Assembly (NCBI GenBank): GCA_032716605.1
Contig: CM064545.1
Location: 14,173,903-14,237,902 of the forward strand
From: Paralithodes platypus
Taxonomy: Eukaryota; Arthropoda; Malacostraca; Decapoda; Lithodidae
DNA length: 64,000 bases
Direction of reading: 5' to 3'
Below the pieces are notes generated by a model, which had not been told where the DNA came from, did not search any database, and worked only from the letters and a program-made list of their open reading frames with translations. The position numbers and the translations under genes are program-made. Shown here piece after piece: positions 53,469-64,000 of this stretch. The first letter of the stretch is position 1; the number at the start of each line of letters is the position of its first letter.

Positions 53469-55907
53469 TGTGACGCTTCTGCATAGTAGCCACGTGCGGG
53501 CATGCGCGCGCGTCGGCTGCCCAGCCGTTTAGAAACCGGCTGGTGGCAGCCGGCCGGCAGGAATTCCCTTAGTATATATCCTACGACAACGTAACTAATG
53601 TCTGGGATATTCTTATGTTGTTTCACAGCTTGTAGCTGCCCTTATTCTTAACCAACGCATCTTAGTATATTTTATTCTCGATAGTTGATTGTTTCATTAT
53701 AATATATAAGATGTAAGTCTAGTGAGGGCGGGAAGAGACGAGCGGGAGAGAGAGACCGGCTCGAGACGTTGCTTCGCGCGGAGAGTCCAGCTTGGGACGA
53801 GCCTGAAGCGCTGCCACATGCATTTGATTACAACGTTAGGCTTAGTTTCGACTCACGCACGGGGTAGAGGATTTTGACCAGGCAACAGTGTTGAGTGTTG
53901 CCAAGCCTGGGATGTATTCTGCATGCCTAGGGTGGGGTCCAGACAGATTCAAGACTCAGAGCTCACCTCATTGTCGTACCCTTCGGACCCCCTTGATATC
54001 TATCCCTCTCAACCCCACTTAGAAACGTTCTCTCTTACTTTGTATACCTTCTTTCCACTACTTCACCAATCTATTTAATTATCCCATCCCCTTGATAGAC
54101 CTTATATCTATTATTGTATTAACGACGAGCTCTCAGATAACTAGATAGGATTTTGGGCCTTATGCAGGGATGTAATTGTTAATGAGACCTAGGAAGCTTT
54201 TTTGTTCTCATATTTGGTGGTTTCATGCTTGCTAGTGTGTTCTTGTGTCAGGTTAGCAGGGGCTAGACCGGAGGGGAGGCTTTTTGCGATCCTTTAAGTA
54301 AAGTCTGCTGGTGCGAGTCCCGTGGACCCGCACGACTTTACTAGGATACCCGTGGGAGTCTGGGGGCATTTTCTTGTGTGTGTCTAGCGTTGTGTTGTGT
54401 GAGGGCCCTTGCCTAGTCCACTCAGCACTGCGCTAGCACGTCTTGCTTTTGTTTTAGGGTCGCCAGGAGAGAGTCAGATACTTGCGATCTGAGTCTCTCA
54501 AGAGAGCACCCTTTCAATTAGAATAATTTGGCGCACAGACCTGGGAACGTCCCTAGGCTAGAGCAGGTGGCTCAGCCCGGGTATCCGAAGCCTATATCCT
54601 TCCGGCTAGACCTCTGCCACCTGGCAGATTAACAGCTAGGGGTTTATTATCTCTGTATGCTTGTTATTGTGCCACAGTTTACCATTTTTGTGAGCATTGT
54701 GAGTCAGGGTGTGGCTTAGAGACTCTGTCCGAGCAGGCTTGCCTGACTAAGAGTGAAAAGCACACCTGTATGTGGTTATGTTGCGAGTTGCTGCCTTTAT
54801 TTAATTATACCTATGCCATTATACACTGTATGTCCTATCACTAGTATTTACTCCTGCTTATGAGTTAAGAGTTCTCTAAATCCGTAACGTACTTTCTTTG
54901 CTAAGCATCAGATCCTGCAGTAGCCGCATGCAGTTTAGAGACCCGCATCTTGTCTACCTGTACGATGTTTTGAGGACTGTTTGCTTTCACCTTCTTTCAC
55001 GCAGGGGTGATTAGTTGTATTAATTAACGTAACGTTAAATGTACTTTCTTCTAGTTTGTTATTAAATTGTTTCTGCAATTTAATTCCGTTATCTATCTTT
55101 TCCTTGAAGCTTTAAGTCAACTTAATTGTGTGATCTTTTATATAGCCTGCTTGACTATCAGCAGTCTATAGTGCGTGCACCCTGTAACCGAGTCATAGGA
55201 TACCTAGTTGTCCAGGCAGGACTCTTGACAGTTTAGGGTGGTTTGTTGTTGTTGTTGTTGTTGTTCCCCAGGCTGTCTGGCCGAATAGCCTCAAGGTCTT
55301 GAGCAAGGCCAAGGCCATAAACGAGTGCCCCCACAAAACCCTCCCTGCTTACCACTAACAAAGCCCGGGTGACCGAAGCCACTCCAAGGCAGGGAGCTGA
55401 GGAGGGTGCGGAAACGCCCGGGAAACCAAAGCCCCACCCAAGGCTCTGTGCCCCTCAGCAATTATGAAGGAAAAGTTGAGGGGCAAGGGAAAAATGTGAC
55501 GCTTTGGCTCCCAATCTGCCAACTTCTAGGTTGGCAGTAGGGAGGTCAATCCACGGAAAAGACGCTGTCACTTGAGATCTAGAAGATATATAAGTAAAAG
55601 GAACAGTCAGAGTAAGCTATGGGTATGGCAGAGATCGCTCAGCTCTCACTCTGATAGACCAGCCCATCACCACATGACTAGAACCCAATCCTCTCAGCAT
55701 CAGCTAGGAAAGGCCCTAGAAAGCCGCCTTTGGCGGGGGGATAGCTCCCCTGTTTCAACTCCTTTCGGGGTTGGGCACCCGCCAAAGGGTGGTTTGTTGC
55801 CTGGGTTTATAGATAAGGGTTGGATCTAGCGTTTTCCGTTGTTGCTTGTTGCCGCATACCTAGTCCAATAGAAAGAGCCCAGTGTTTATATATCCCAGGA
55901 CGTAACA
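53469..55907 (+). repeat. LTR of second Gmr1-like copy, with SINE
   Basis: TGTGACG...CGTAACA. It matches 11373-13255 with more differences than the two LTRs of copy 1 have between them, for example a missing TGTGTCCCTG near 54377 and an extra GATACTTGCGATCTGAGTC near 54477. It contains the SINE at 55249-55785. Confidence 0.93.
55249..55785 (-). mobile_element. SINE S1, full-length copy in the LTR
   Basis: A ~537 bp reverse-strand insertion. A 14 bp target duplication AGGGTGGTTTGTTG lies at 55235-55248 and 55786-55799; the empty site is visible in both LTRs of copy 1. Its 5' end matches that of the copy at 19867. Confidence 0.93.
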
Positions 55908-56033
55908 AATGGCGACCTTGCATAGGATTTACTGAACAGAGGAATATAGTGGTCATTTGTTTTGAGATTCCTTATGATTAGAGGAATACAGTGGACATAG
56001 ATGTTTTTTTTTGGAGCAACCAATATAACACAT

Positions 56034-58069
56034 CAAAACACTAAACAGCATCACACTTTCCAGCAGCAACACAACACAATCACATGCTGCAATCACAACA
56101 ACAGACTTCTTCATGTAAACAACAAGCAAACACTCTCATCAATCACTTCTCACATGTCAGCCACCTAAAACCTCACAAAGACGACCGACGTGTCATCCGA
56201 CGTAAGAGACAATTCCCCACAGACCCTGACTATACACCCTTCACCAATCACCAGACAAAGCATATCATCAACAATTCTCAAGCACTCACCGTCTGTGGCC
56301 TAGACAACATAAGCAACATACACCTCAGACACCTGGGACCACAAGGCATACAAGCACTCACTAACATATCAAACTACAGCTATTCACACAACACAATACC
56401 AGACATTTGGAAGCATGGTATCATCATCACATTCCCCAAACCCAACAAAGACCCCACGCTACCCTCCTCGCACCGCCCCATCACACTCCTTTGCTCCCCC
56501 TCCAAAGTCATGGAACGCCTAGTATTACAACTAATTACACCTGACCTACCCCTAGCTCCAACACAACATGGCTTTAGGCCACTGCACTCCACAAACACTC
56601 TTCTCACAGACCTTACACAAAGAGCTTTCGACGGCATCAACTCAGCTAGACCACCACACAGATCACTATTAGCCACACTCGACATTAGTAAAGCCTTCGA
56701 TGCCATCCCCCGCCACAACCTAACAAACAAAATCTACAACACAAACATGCAACAACACAAAAAGGTGGCTGGCCAACTTCCTAGCAGGCAGATGTGCACA
56801 CGTATCTTTTGTCGGTCAGTCATCTAAAATCAGAAACTTTCCAAACGGAGTCCCACAAGGATCCGTCCTATCGCCCGCACTCTTCAATCTGTACATGCAC
56901 GATATAACTACACCCAATACACCCATAAACTTAGCCTCCTATGCAGATGACATAACACTCACATGCACACACCATGACCCAAAAAGAGCAACAGATCTCC
57001 TTCAACCCTATCTCAACACACTACATGGCTGGTGCACTACAAACAGACTTAATCTAGCCCCAGCCAAATCCACCGCAACCCTGCTCACAAGTTGGACAGG
57101 AGAACACGAATACATCCCTCAACTCACCATAAACAACACACCCCTAACACATACACACACACCCAAACTCCTAGGAGTAACATATGATACTCATATGACA
57201 TTCAAACAGCACACCACAAACATTAAAAAAAAACTGACACCCAGACTTAACGCCCTCAGGTCACTTGCTCACACAAAATTTGGACAAAACAAAGAAACTA
57301 CCACCACAGTATATAAACAATACATAAGATCAGTGATGGAATACGCAAGCCCAGCCTGGGCTTCTAACCTAGCTGAAACACATCATAAGACTTTACAGAC
57401 TATTCAAAACAAAGCCCTGAAGATCATTACAGGCTGCACAGCTACTGCACCCACAGATCACCTACATCAAGAAACCAAAATCCTCAAAGTCAAAGACCAT
57501 CTGGACATGAGAGGCACTCAATTCCTGGCAGCAGCCTCCACAAACCAAGACCACCCACTAAACTACATGGCAACACACCCACAGACACCAAGAAATATCA
57601 AAACAACACCCAGCACACGGTATCACACACAATTATTGTCCTCTCTCCCTCCCTGCCCACCCCGAACCAACTTCCAGAAGCACATCCATACTCATATCTC
57701 TCACCGATCCATCCACTGACTCACAGACAACAAGCAGCTGCATGCACGACCTCCCGAAATCCATCCTTCCGAATCCTCCCTTCCTCGCGAGGACAGAGTC
57801 CACCTGGCCAGGCTGAGATGCGGACACCATCCAGCTCTCCTGAGCTATCAGAAGAGACTGGATGACTCCGTTGTCGACTCCTGCCCGGGATGTAACACAG
57901 CACCCCATACCATTAAACACATCATAGAAGACTGCATTTCACACAACCACTTACGCCAACAACACAATCTACACTCAATGAGAGCTCTGTGGGAAAGCCC
58001 GATCGTGGCCATGGCCTTCCTCAGGGACTCGGGGCTGTTCGGCCAGGCAGCTTAGGGAACAACAACAAC
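56034..58069 (+). pseudogene. Jockey/I-like LINE (family L-B), 5'-truncated
   Basis: RT and C-terminus of ORF2 inserted in the gypsy leader. Motifs: WKHGIIITFPKPNKD, HRPITLLCSPSKVMERL, THGF-like TQHGFRPLHST, LDISKAFDAIPRHNL, then after a 2-base loss near 56750 GVPQGSVLSPALFNLYMHDI and SYADDITLTC. Then SPAWASNLAETHHKTLQ and an HTH-like tail. An in-frame stop lies at 57717, after which the frame continues to CPGCNTAPHTIKHIIEDC (CX2CX4HX3HX4C), typical of Jockey/I C-termini, ending GLFGQAA at 58053. A (CAA)n tail follows. The 7 bp AACACAT flanks it at 56027-56033 (approximate) and 58070-58076. Confidence 0.88.
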
Positions 58070-58166
58070 AACACATTAAAAGACTTTAAATAACATTAGT
58101 ATATACATACTTGCATAGGAGATAAGGCACATTCTATAACCGTGATAATTACTGCAGTACACAAAC

Positions 58167-59288
58167 ATGTCTAATACATCAGAACACAGTGATGGGTCAG
58201 GTCACGATACGGGCTCGGAGGGAGAAAGACCTGTGGAGTGGCTAGTCGATAGCGTGGAGGGTGCTAGAAGATTTTTAGAGGTGCCCCTTACCGCTGCCAG
58301 GGTGTTGAAGCTGAATAAGTATGGCTTAACCCTCCAGCCCCGGCTACGCATTACATAAATATTCCCCAAAACCCGGGTGTTTTGGCCGAAAAACGTCTAG
58401 GCTAGGCTACCGTATATTTGTTAATCTGACTGCTTCCCGCATTCCCGCGCATCTCCAAGCGTAGCTGTGTTATTTACCTGTAGAATGGCGTTAAGTAGAG
58501 CTCTCTAAGTCAACTGGTTGAGTTGTGATGATGATTTCATTGGAGATAACTTTATGGCAAAAACAGCCACTTTACACTACTTTTCGATACTTAACAACAT
58601 ACAGGCACACACGAACAAGCGACGCTCTCCTTCTTGTGGCCGGAGATGCGGAGCGTCGGTCCAGCCGGCTGTTGTTTACATGCGTCGGACCGACGCCTCG
58701 CACACGAAGCTCACAGGCTTTCAACCACTGGGTGTTCAAGAGCCCTTCCGGGTACCTGTTTTATGCTTTTTTATGGGCGTTCAAGAGCCCTTCCGTGTTG
58801 TAGGGGTTAAAGTGTGTGGCAGGTCTTCAGGGTCACCAGGGTTTAAGTGGCATGAGGAAAGATCAGCTGAGGACTTTGATATTGGGTTTAGAAGGGAGAG
58901 ACCTGGGTGGAGAGGCGACTGGGGGCCCCGGTCCCCAGCCCCCCCTCCACTCTACCCCCATATCAAACGTCAGGGTGCCTGAATTTAGTACATACCCCCA
59001 AGTTGATTGTCAATGGCAGCGTGGAATTCAATCACAGGGACCCTCTCCATTAAATGCACCTTCCCCTCCTCAAGGGTTGACTCCAGATTTGTTGTTTCGG
59101 CTTGAGATGGCCAAGGTTGAGGCCGCTAGAGCTCAGGTTGAGGCTGCAGAGAGAACAGCTATACGAGAGGCTGAACTGCAGGCAGAGTCTACTAGGTATC
59201 GGGCTGACAGGGAGCTGGAGAGATCTCGAGTGGAGGTAACAGGGCGAAATATTGGGGGAGGTAACAGACATCGGGACCAATCATTAGA
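58167..59288 (+). pseudogene. gag: gag of the second Gmr1-like copy, partial
   Basis: The same start MSNTSEHSDG as at 5632. A TTAA MITE at 58330-58806 interrupts it after residue ~54. The second part keeps the Ala/Glu/Arg-rich region (shorter by one AARAQ-type repeat) and has CGA where copy 1 has the TGA stop. The sequence ends at RHRDQS, before the capsid domain, at the junction with the antisense LINE. Confidence 0.85.
58330..58806 (+). mobile_element. piggyBac-type TTAA MITE (P1) with a visible empty site
   Basis: 477 bp between TTAA at 58326-58329 and 58807-58810. Copy 1 of gypsy has the uninterrupted TATGGCTTAAAGTGTGTGG near 5787-5805, so only one TTAA was duplicated. Starts CCCTCCAGCCCCGG, ends GTTGTAGGGG. 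Confidence 0.95.
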
Positions 59289-62200
59289 TACCTTTAGATG
59301 TGTTCGCCGCTCTTCTAGCGGCACCAAGGAGCGCGACGCCCCTCGTTATGGGTGGTGATTTGGTGCAGTAGACTGTTTGAAGCGACAGCTCGCTCCCTTG
59401 CGAGGATGGGCTCGTCTGGCACTTTTTGCAGTTCGACATCTAGGGCTCTCTTGAAGTTGTCTAACGAGATGTCCCTCATGTCTCTTACTCGCCGTGGGAG
59501 TTTGTTGAAGAGACGTGGGCCTGTGTGATAACCAGCCCTCTCGCAGAGAGCCCATAGCACCCCTGTTATTCATCCGGGGGATTTCGCATTCCCAGCCTCT
59601 CCTATCACTGAATTTCATGACTATCGGAGTATGTAGGTTTGGTACTAAACCCTCTGCGATTTTCCACGTGTATATTATTAGGTAACGTTCTCTTCTACGT
59701 TCCAGTGAGTACAGATTCAGTGCTCTTAAACGCTCCCAATAGTGTAGATGTTTTATCGAACTTATATGCGAAGTTAAATTTTTTGTACACTCTCAACATC
59801 ATTTATTTCACCTGCTTTGTATGGGGATGTTAATACGCTACAGTATTCAAGCCGCGGTAGCACTAGAGATTTGAAGAGCGTTATCATAGGTACTTCACCG
59901 CGTGTTTTAAAAGTACGCAGAATCCAACCCGTTAGACGTTTCGCAGCCGCCACTTTGACCTGGTTATGTACTTTGAAACCCATATTTTCAGACATTAATA
60001 CCCCAAGGTCTTTCACACTGTCTTTCCGTTCTATTATGTGGTTAGATTCTGTTAAGTAATTTGTAATTTCTTTAACACCATTATTATCTCCGTACCGTAT
60101 TAATTGGAATTTTTCCTCATTGAATTGCATGTTGTTTTCCCTGGTCCACTGTCTTCATGTCTTCCTGCAGTCGGCCCGTGTCTTCTTGTGTGTTTACTAT
60201 CTTGCTTAATTTTGTGTCATCAGCAAAAGACGACACCGTACTGTGTCTGGTGTTGGTATCTATGTCGCAAATTAGTATGAGGAACAGAAGGGGCGCTAGC
60301 ACTGTTCCTTGGGGCACTGAGCTTTTGACATCCGAAGGCTCAGATGTGACTTGGTTTACTGCTACTGATTGTTTTCGGTTTACGAGGAAATTGTATATCC
60401 ACCGTCCGATTTTCCCAGTTATACCTTTTGCTTTCAGTTTGTGGGCTATTATACCATGGTCACATTTATCAAATGCCTTAGCAAAATCGGTGTAAATGAC
60501 ATCCACGTTTTTCTTTTCTTCTAGCGCTTTAAGAATTTTGTCATAGTGTTCCAAAAGTTGTGAGACATGATCTTCCCGCTCTGAACCCATGTTGACCGGT
60601 GTTGTGTAGTTCATTTGTCTCCATGAATGTTGAAATTTTTCTTCGCAGGACTCGTTCGAAAACTTTAATGATGTGAGAGGTTAGAGCTACTTTGGTAGTG
60701 CTTTACTCCCTCCTTTATGCAGTGGGGCAATTATTGCGTTTTTCAAGCTATCTGGTATGTCACCAGTGTCTAGACTCCTTCTCCACATTATAGCCAGGGG
60801 TTTTGAGAGGTTTTCCTTACATTTCTTCATTAGGATCGAATTCCATGAATCCGGGCCTGGTGCCGAGTGGGATGGCATGTTGGAAATGGCCTCTTCTATG
60901 TCTTTTGGACCGAAATCAATATCCAGCATCTGAGGGCTTTCCGTGGGGGAGGTTTCCATGAAAAATATATTTTGGTCTCTGATGACTTTTGGAGTGAGGA
61001 GAAGAGGGAGGGGAGTGAAAGGTACAGCATGGTGGACAGAAGAGGTAAGAATAGCTGTGGAAGAAAAGAAGAAAGCATATAGAGAGTGGTTGGGTAGTAG
61101 AGGGAATGAAGATTCCGAGAGGCAGAAACGAGCGAGGTACGTGGAGAGTAAGAGGGTGGTGAAGAGAGTAGTGAAGGAAAGTAAGAGAAGAGTAGATGAG
61201 GAATTTGGAAGGAATCTGAGTGTAAAATGGAGGGAGAGTAAGAAACTGTTCTGGAAAGAAGTCAAGAAAGTTAGGGAAGGTAGCAAGGGAAACAGTAAGG
61301 GTGTGAAAGATAAGAATGGGAGAATGCTAGCCGAGAAGCAAGAGAGAGTCGAAAGATGGAGGGAGTACTTCAGTGAGTTGCTAAATGAAAGGAATGAAGA
61401 GCCAGCAAACATAGCTGGATATGGTATGGGGAGAAGAGAAGTAGTGGAGGAGGAGGTGGGGATCAGGAGGTCAGAAGTGTGGGAAGCCATGAAAAGAGTG
61501 AAGTTGGGGAAAGCACCAGGAACAGATGGAGTGTGTGGGGAAATGTTGAGGTATGGTGGTGAGATAGTGATAGAATGGGTATGGAAAATGTGCAAACTAG
61601 CATGGGAGAAGGGGAGTGCACCCGATGACTGGAAGACTGGCATAATAGTCCCCCTATATAAGGGCAAAGGGGAAAGAGGAGTGTGTGGTAACCACCGAGC
61701 GATATGTCTTCTAAGCGTAGTAGGGAAGGTATACAGTAGGGTAGTGATTGAGAGAGAGAGTGAGAGTGAGAACGGAGAAATGGATAGGCGACGAGCAGGG
61801 AGGTTTTAGGAAGGGAAGAGGATGTGTAGATCAGATTTTTACCCTGAATTGTGTTGTGGAGAAGTATCTGGAGAAGAAACAAAAGGTGTATGTTGCCTTT
61901 ATGGACTTAGAGAAGGCCTATGACAGAGTGGATAGAGAAGGTTTGTGGAAAGTACTTAGAATATACGGAGTAGAGGGCAAGTTGCTGAAAGCAGTGAAGA
62001 GCATGTATGAGGGTGCAAAGGCGGCAGTACGTGTGGAGAGTGAGCAGAGCGAGTTCTTTGACCTAATTGGTTTGAAACAGGGGTGTGTGATGTCCCCGTG
62101 GTTGTTTACTGTATATATGGATGGAGTTATGAAAGAAATACTATCAAGAGCAGTGGATGTTGGTGTATCGCTGAAAAGGGAGGGAATTGAGTGGAAGCTC

Positions 62201-64000
62201 CCTATACTGATGTTTGCGGATGATACAGTTCTGATGAGTGATAATGAATGGGAGTTGCAGGGTCTGGTAAATGAGTTTGGAACAGTGTGCGAAAAACGGA
62301 ATTTGAAGGTAAATATGGGGAAGAGCAAGGTTATGGTCTTCGAAAGGGGTGAAGTCACAGAGTGTGAGGTGAAGCTGAACGGTCAGGCTATGGAGATCGT
62401 CAACTCTTTTAAGTATCTGGGCAGTGTGTTGAGTAAAGATGGGACTATGGATGAAGAGGTGCGGGAGAGGGTACAACAGGGGAAGAGGGTTGTAGGAACG
62501 CTAAAAGCAGTAACAAGAAATAGGGTGGTCAGTATGGAAGTGAAGAAGTCCTTGCATGACAGTGTGGTAATCCCGACACTGACTTACGGAAGCGAAGATG
62601 GACGTTGTTGAGAGACTCAGACCAAGAGTGAGAGCAGTGGAAATGAATTACTTAAGGAGTGCGTGCGGAGTTACATGGAGGGATAGATAGACTAATGAGG
62701 AAGTAAGAAGGAGGTGTGGTGTGGAGGTAGATGTGCTGGAATGTGTGAAAAGGAACAACTTGAGATGGTTCGGCCATATGGAACGTATGGAAAGCGAGAG
62801 AATGACTAAGAGGGTGTACGAGAGCGAGGTGGAGGGACAGAGGGGGAGAGGTAGACCGAATATGAGGTGGAAGGATGGAGTGAGGAACTACATGAACGAA
62901 GGCGGTGCTGGTTGGGGGGAGGGGCGTCGACTGACTGGGGACAGAGGTGCATGGGGGCGGTTCGTTCGTGGCCACCCCTTCGGGGATCACGGCGTCAGGC
63001 AATAGATAGATAGATAGATAGATGACTTTTGTTTCATCAGGCTCACTGAATGCCATTTCATACTGCCTGCTTAAGAGTTCGCTCATTTCCTTTTTGTCCC
63101 CTGTGAAAGAGCCGTCCCCTTTGCTCAGTGGGCCGATGTTTGATGTTGTTTTAGCCTTTTGTTTGGCGTATGAAAAGAAGTATTTGGAATTTTCCTTTAT
63201 ACCTGCAATAGCTTTCCTCTCTTCCATATGTTGTAGTTCATATGATATTCTTAGCCTTTGTTCAATTTCCACAATTTCTCTATCTATTTCGGCCTTTTGC
63301 CTATCCTGTAGATTTTGATGTGTGCGTCTTTGTGCGAGTAATTTTCTTCTTCTGTACAGCCTCCTCCTTTCCCGATCTTGTTTGCTTCGTTTTGTTTGTC
63401 TTGCAGGTATATGGTGGCTACAGATTTGGGTCATGGTTTCTGTTATTAAGACTAGACATTCTGCTGGTGTCAGGTTATTCATTAAATCTTCCCAGTCTAT
63501 TTCCTCCATTTCTTGATTTACCTCTTCCCACCTAATGTTTTTGTTATTGAAGTTAAATTTACTGAAGGGGCCGGTTTTTGTTCTCGATTCTGAGGTTGTC
63601 TGTACACTTTCTAAGGTTGTTTTGATCTCAATTAATTTATGATCTGAGTATGTTGTGTCCGATATGTTAATGCTGTGTACTAGAGAGTCGTTGTTAGTGA
63701 AGAGCAGGTCTAAGATATTGTTTTCCTGTGTGGGTTCAGCAATATGTTGGGTAAGACTAAAAAAATCGCAAAGTTCAAAAAGCTCTCTCGTATTTGCTTC
63801 TCCGGTGTTGTTTGCCACTAACTGGTTTTCTAGTTGTCTCCATTTAATGTTTGGTAGGTTAAAGTCTCCTAGCCATATAATATTTGGTGTTGGGTTCCCC
63901 AGGGTTTCCACTTCTGATTTTATTTTGTTGAGCTGGGTTTTGAATTCTTCTCGGGATGCGTCTGGAGGCCTGTACTGTATGTAACAATAACTGCTAAATT
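59289..64000 (-). pseudogene. CR1-like LINE (family L-F), endonuclease and RT, split by an RTE
   Basis: Reverse-strand ORF2 running off the right edge. Endonuclease: IIWLGDFNLPNIKW, DLLFTNNDSLVHS and YSDHKLIEI (63911-63600), then a basic linker rich in Arg/Lys/Gln. RTE copy C is inserted at 60992-63020. RT continues with SAPGPDSWNSILMKK, DIPDSLKNAIIAPLHKGG (60687-60960), then broken frames near 60620-60690, YTDFAKAFDKCDHG, SSVPQGTVLAPLLFLI and SFADDTKLSK (60117-60614), LVLPRLEYCSVLTSPYK (59774-60130) and a 3' part GPRLFNKLPRRVRDM and KRALDVELQKVPDEP (59315-59560). It interrupts the gypsy gag at 59288. The clade is inferred from motif style. Confidence 0.87.
60992..63020 (+). pseudogene. RTE-type LINE, copy C, 5'-truncated
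   Basis: 2.03 kb of RTE inserted in L-F, lacking the endonuclease. An 11 bp target duplication GATGACTTTTG lies at 60981-60991 and 63021-63031, with a (TAGA)n tail. RT motifs are as in copies A and B, active site FADDTVLM at about 62217. Small deletions near 62065 (in frame) and 62596-62607, and a change near 61755, break it into three frames. Confidence 0.92.

Larger units (their letters stand above)
53469..59288 (+). mobile_element. Second Gmr1-like gypsy copy, 5' part
   Basis: LTR (53469-55907), PBS, leader and the first part of gag, carrying a SINE, LINE L-B and a MITE. The gypsy sequence ends at 59288, where an antisense LINE begins; the rest may continue beyond the window after that LINE. 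The 5' flank is a DIRS-like leader. Confidence 0.88.

Noticed and set aside
55572..55829. An 85-codon ORF in the LTR (and its relative at 19716-20078, minus)
   Set aside because: It is the antisense strand of SINE S1 running into the LTR.

Overview
The window looks like animal nuclear DNA made almost entirely of transposable elements, mostly decayed and nested in one another. I see no host gene, operon, rRNA, CRISPR array or prokaryotic feature. RTE-type, CR1/L2-like and Jockey/I-like LINEs, DIRS-like tyrosine-recombinase retroelements, piggyBac-type TTAA MITEs, pogo/Tigger-type MITEs and tRNA-derived SINEs together point to an invertebrate metazoan. A decapod crustacean is my best guess, from the style of the RTE and CR1-like proteins, but this is an inference.

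Layout. 1-3.5 kb: antisense Jockey/I-like LINE end, a truncated SINE and an RTE 3' fragment. 3.56-13.26 kb: one complete 9.7 kb Ty3/gypsy retrotransposon with 1.86-1.88 kb LTRs, a GATC target duplication, a PBS and a PPT. Its pol domains run protease, integrase, reverse transcriptase, RNase H, which is the order of Gmr1-like elements, and its capsid resembles a SCAN domain. 14-21.2 kb: RTE fragments around one CR1/L2-like LINE cut by a stack of insertions: a TTAA MITE, two pogo-type MITEs, a LINE tail, an unknown retroposon and a SINE. 21.5-23.7 kb: decayed DIRS-like RNase H/recombinase. 23.9-27.1 kb: full-length RTE. 28.3-29.5 kb: antisense Jockey-like LINE. 30.7-46.8 kb: a DIRS-like retroelement (gag, RT, RNase H, tyrosine recombinase) spread over 16 kb by an RTE fragment, three MITEs, a 6 kb block holding a BED-like ORF, two satellites and a nearly intact RTE, and a LINE that itself carries a SINE. 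47-51.3 kb: SINE and MITE cluster. 51.3-53.5 kb: unassigned sequence with a DIRS-like leader. 53.5-59.3 kb: a second copy of the gypsy element (LTR and gag) carrying a SINE, a 2 kb LINE and a MITE. 59.3-64 kb: an antisense CR1-like LINE split by a third RTE copy.

How the parts relate. RTE copies near 24, 37 and 61 kb are nearly identical and look recent. A ~530 bp SINE (five copies) ends in the same ~70 bp and (CAA)n tail as the Jockey/I-like LINE at 56-58 kb, which suggests that this LINE mobilises it. Removing individual insertions usually rejoins the host element's sequence, so the window records relative insertion order. All positions and lesions were read by eye, so boundaries are good to a few bases only where a target duplication is quoted.
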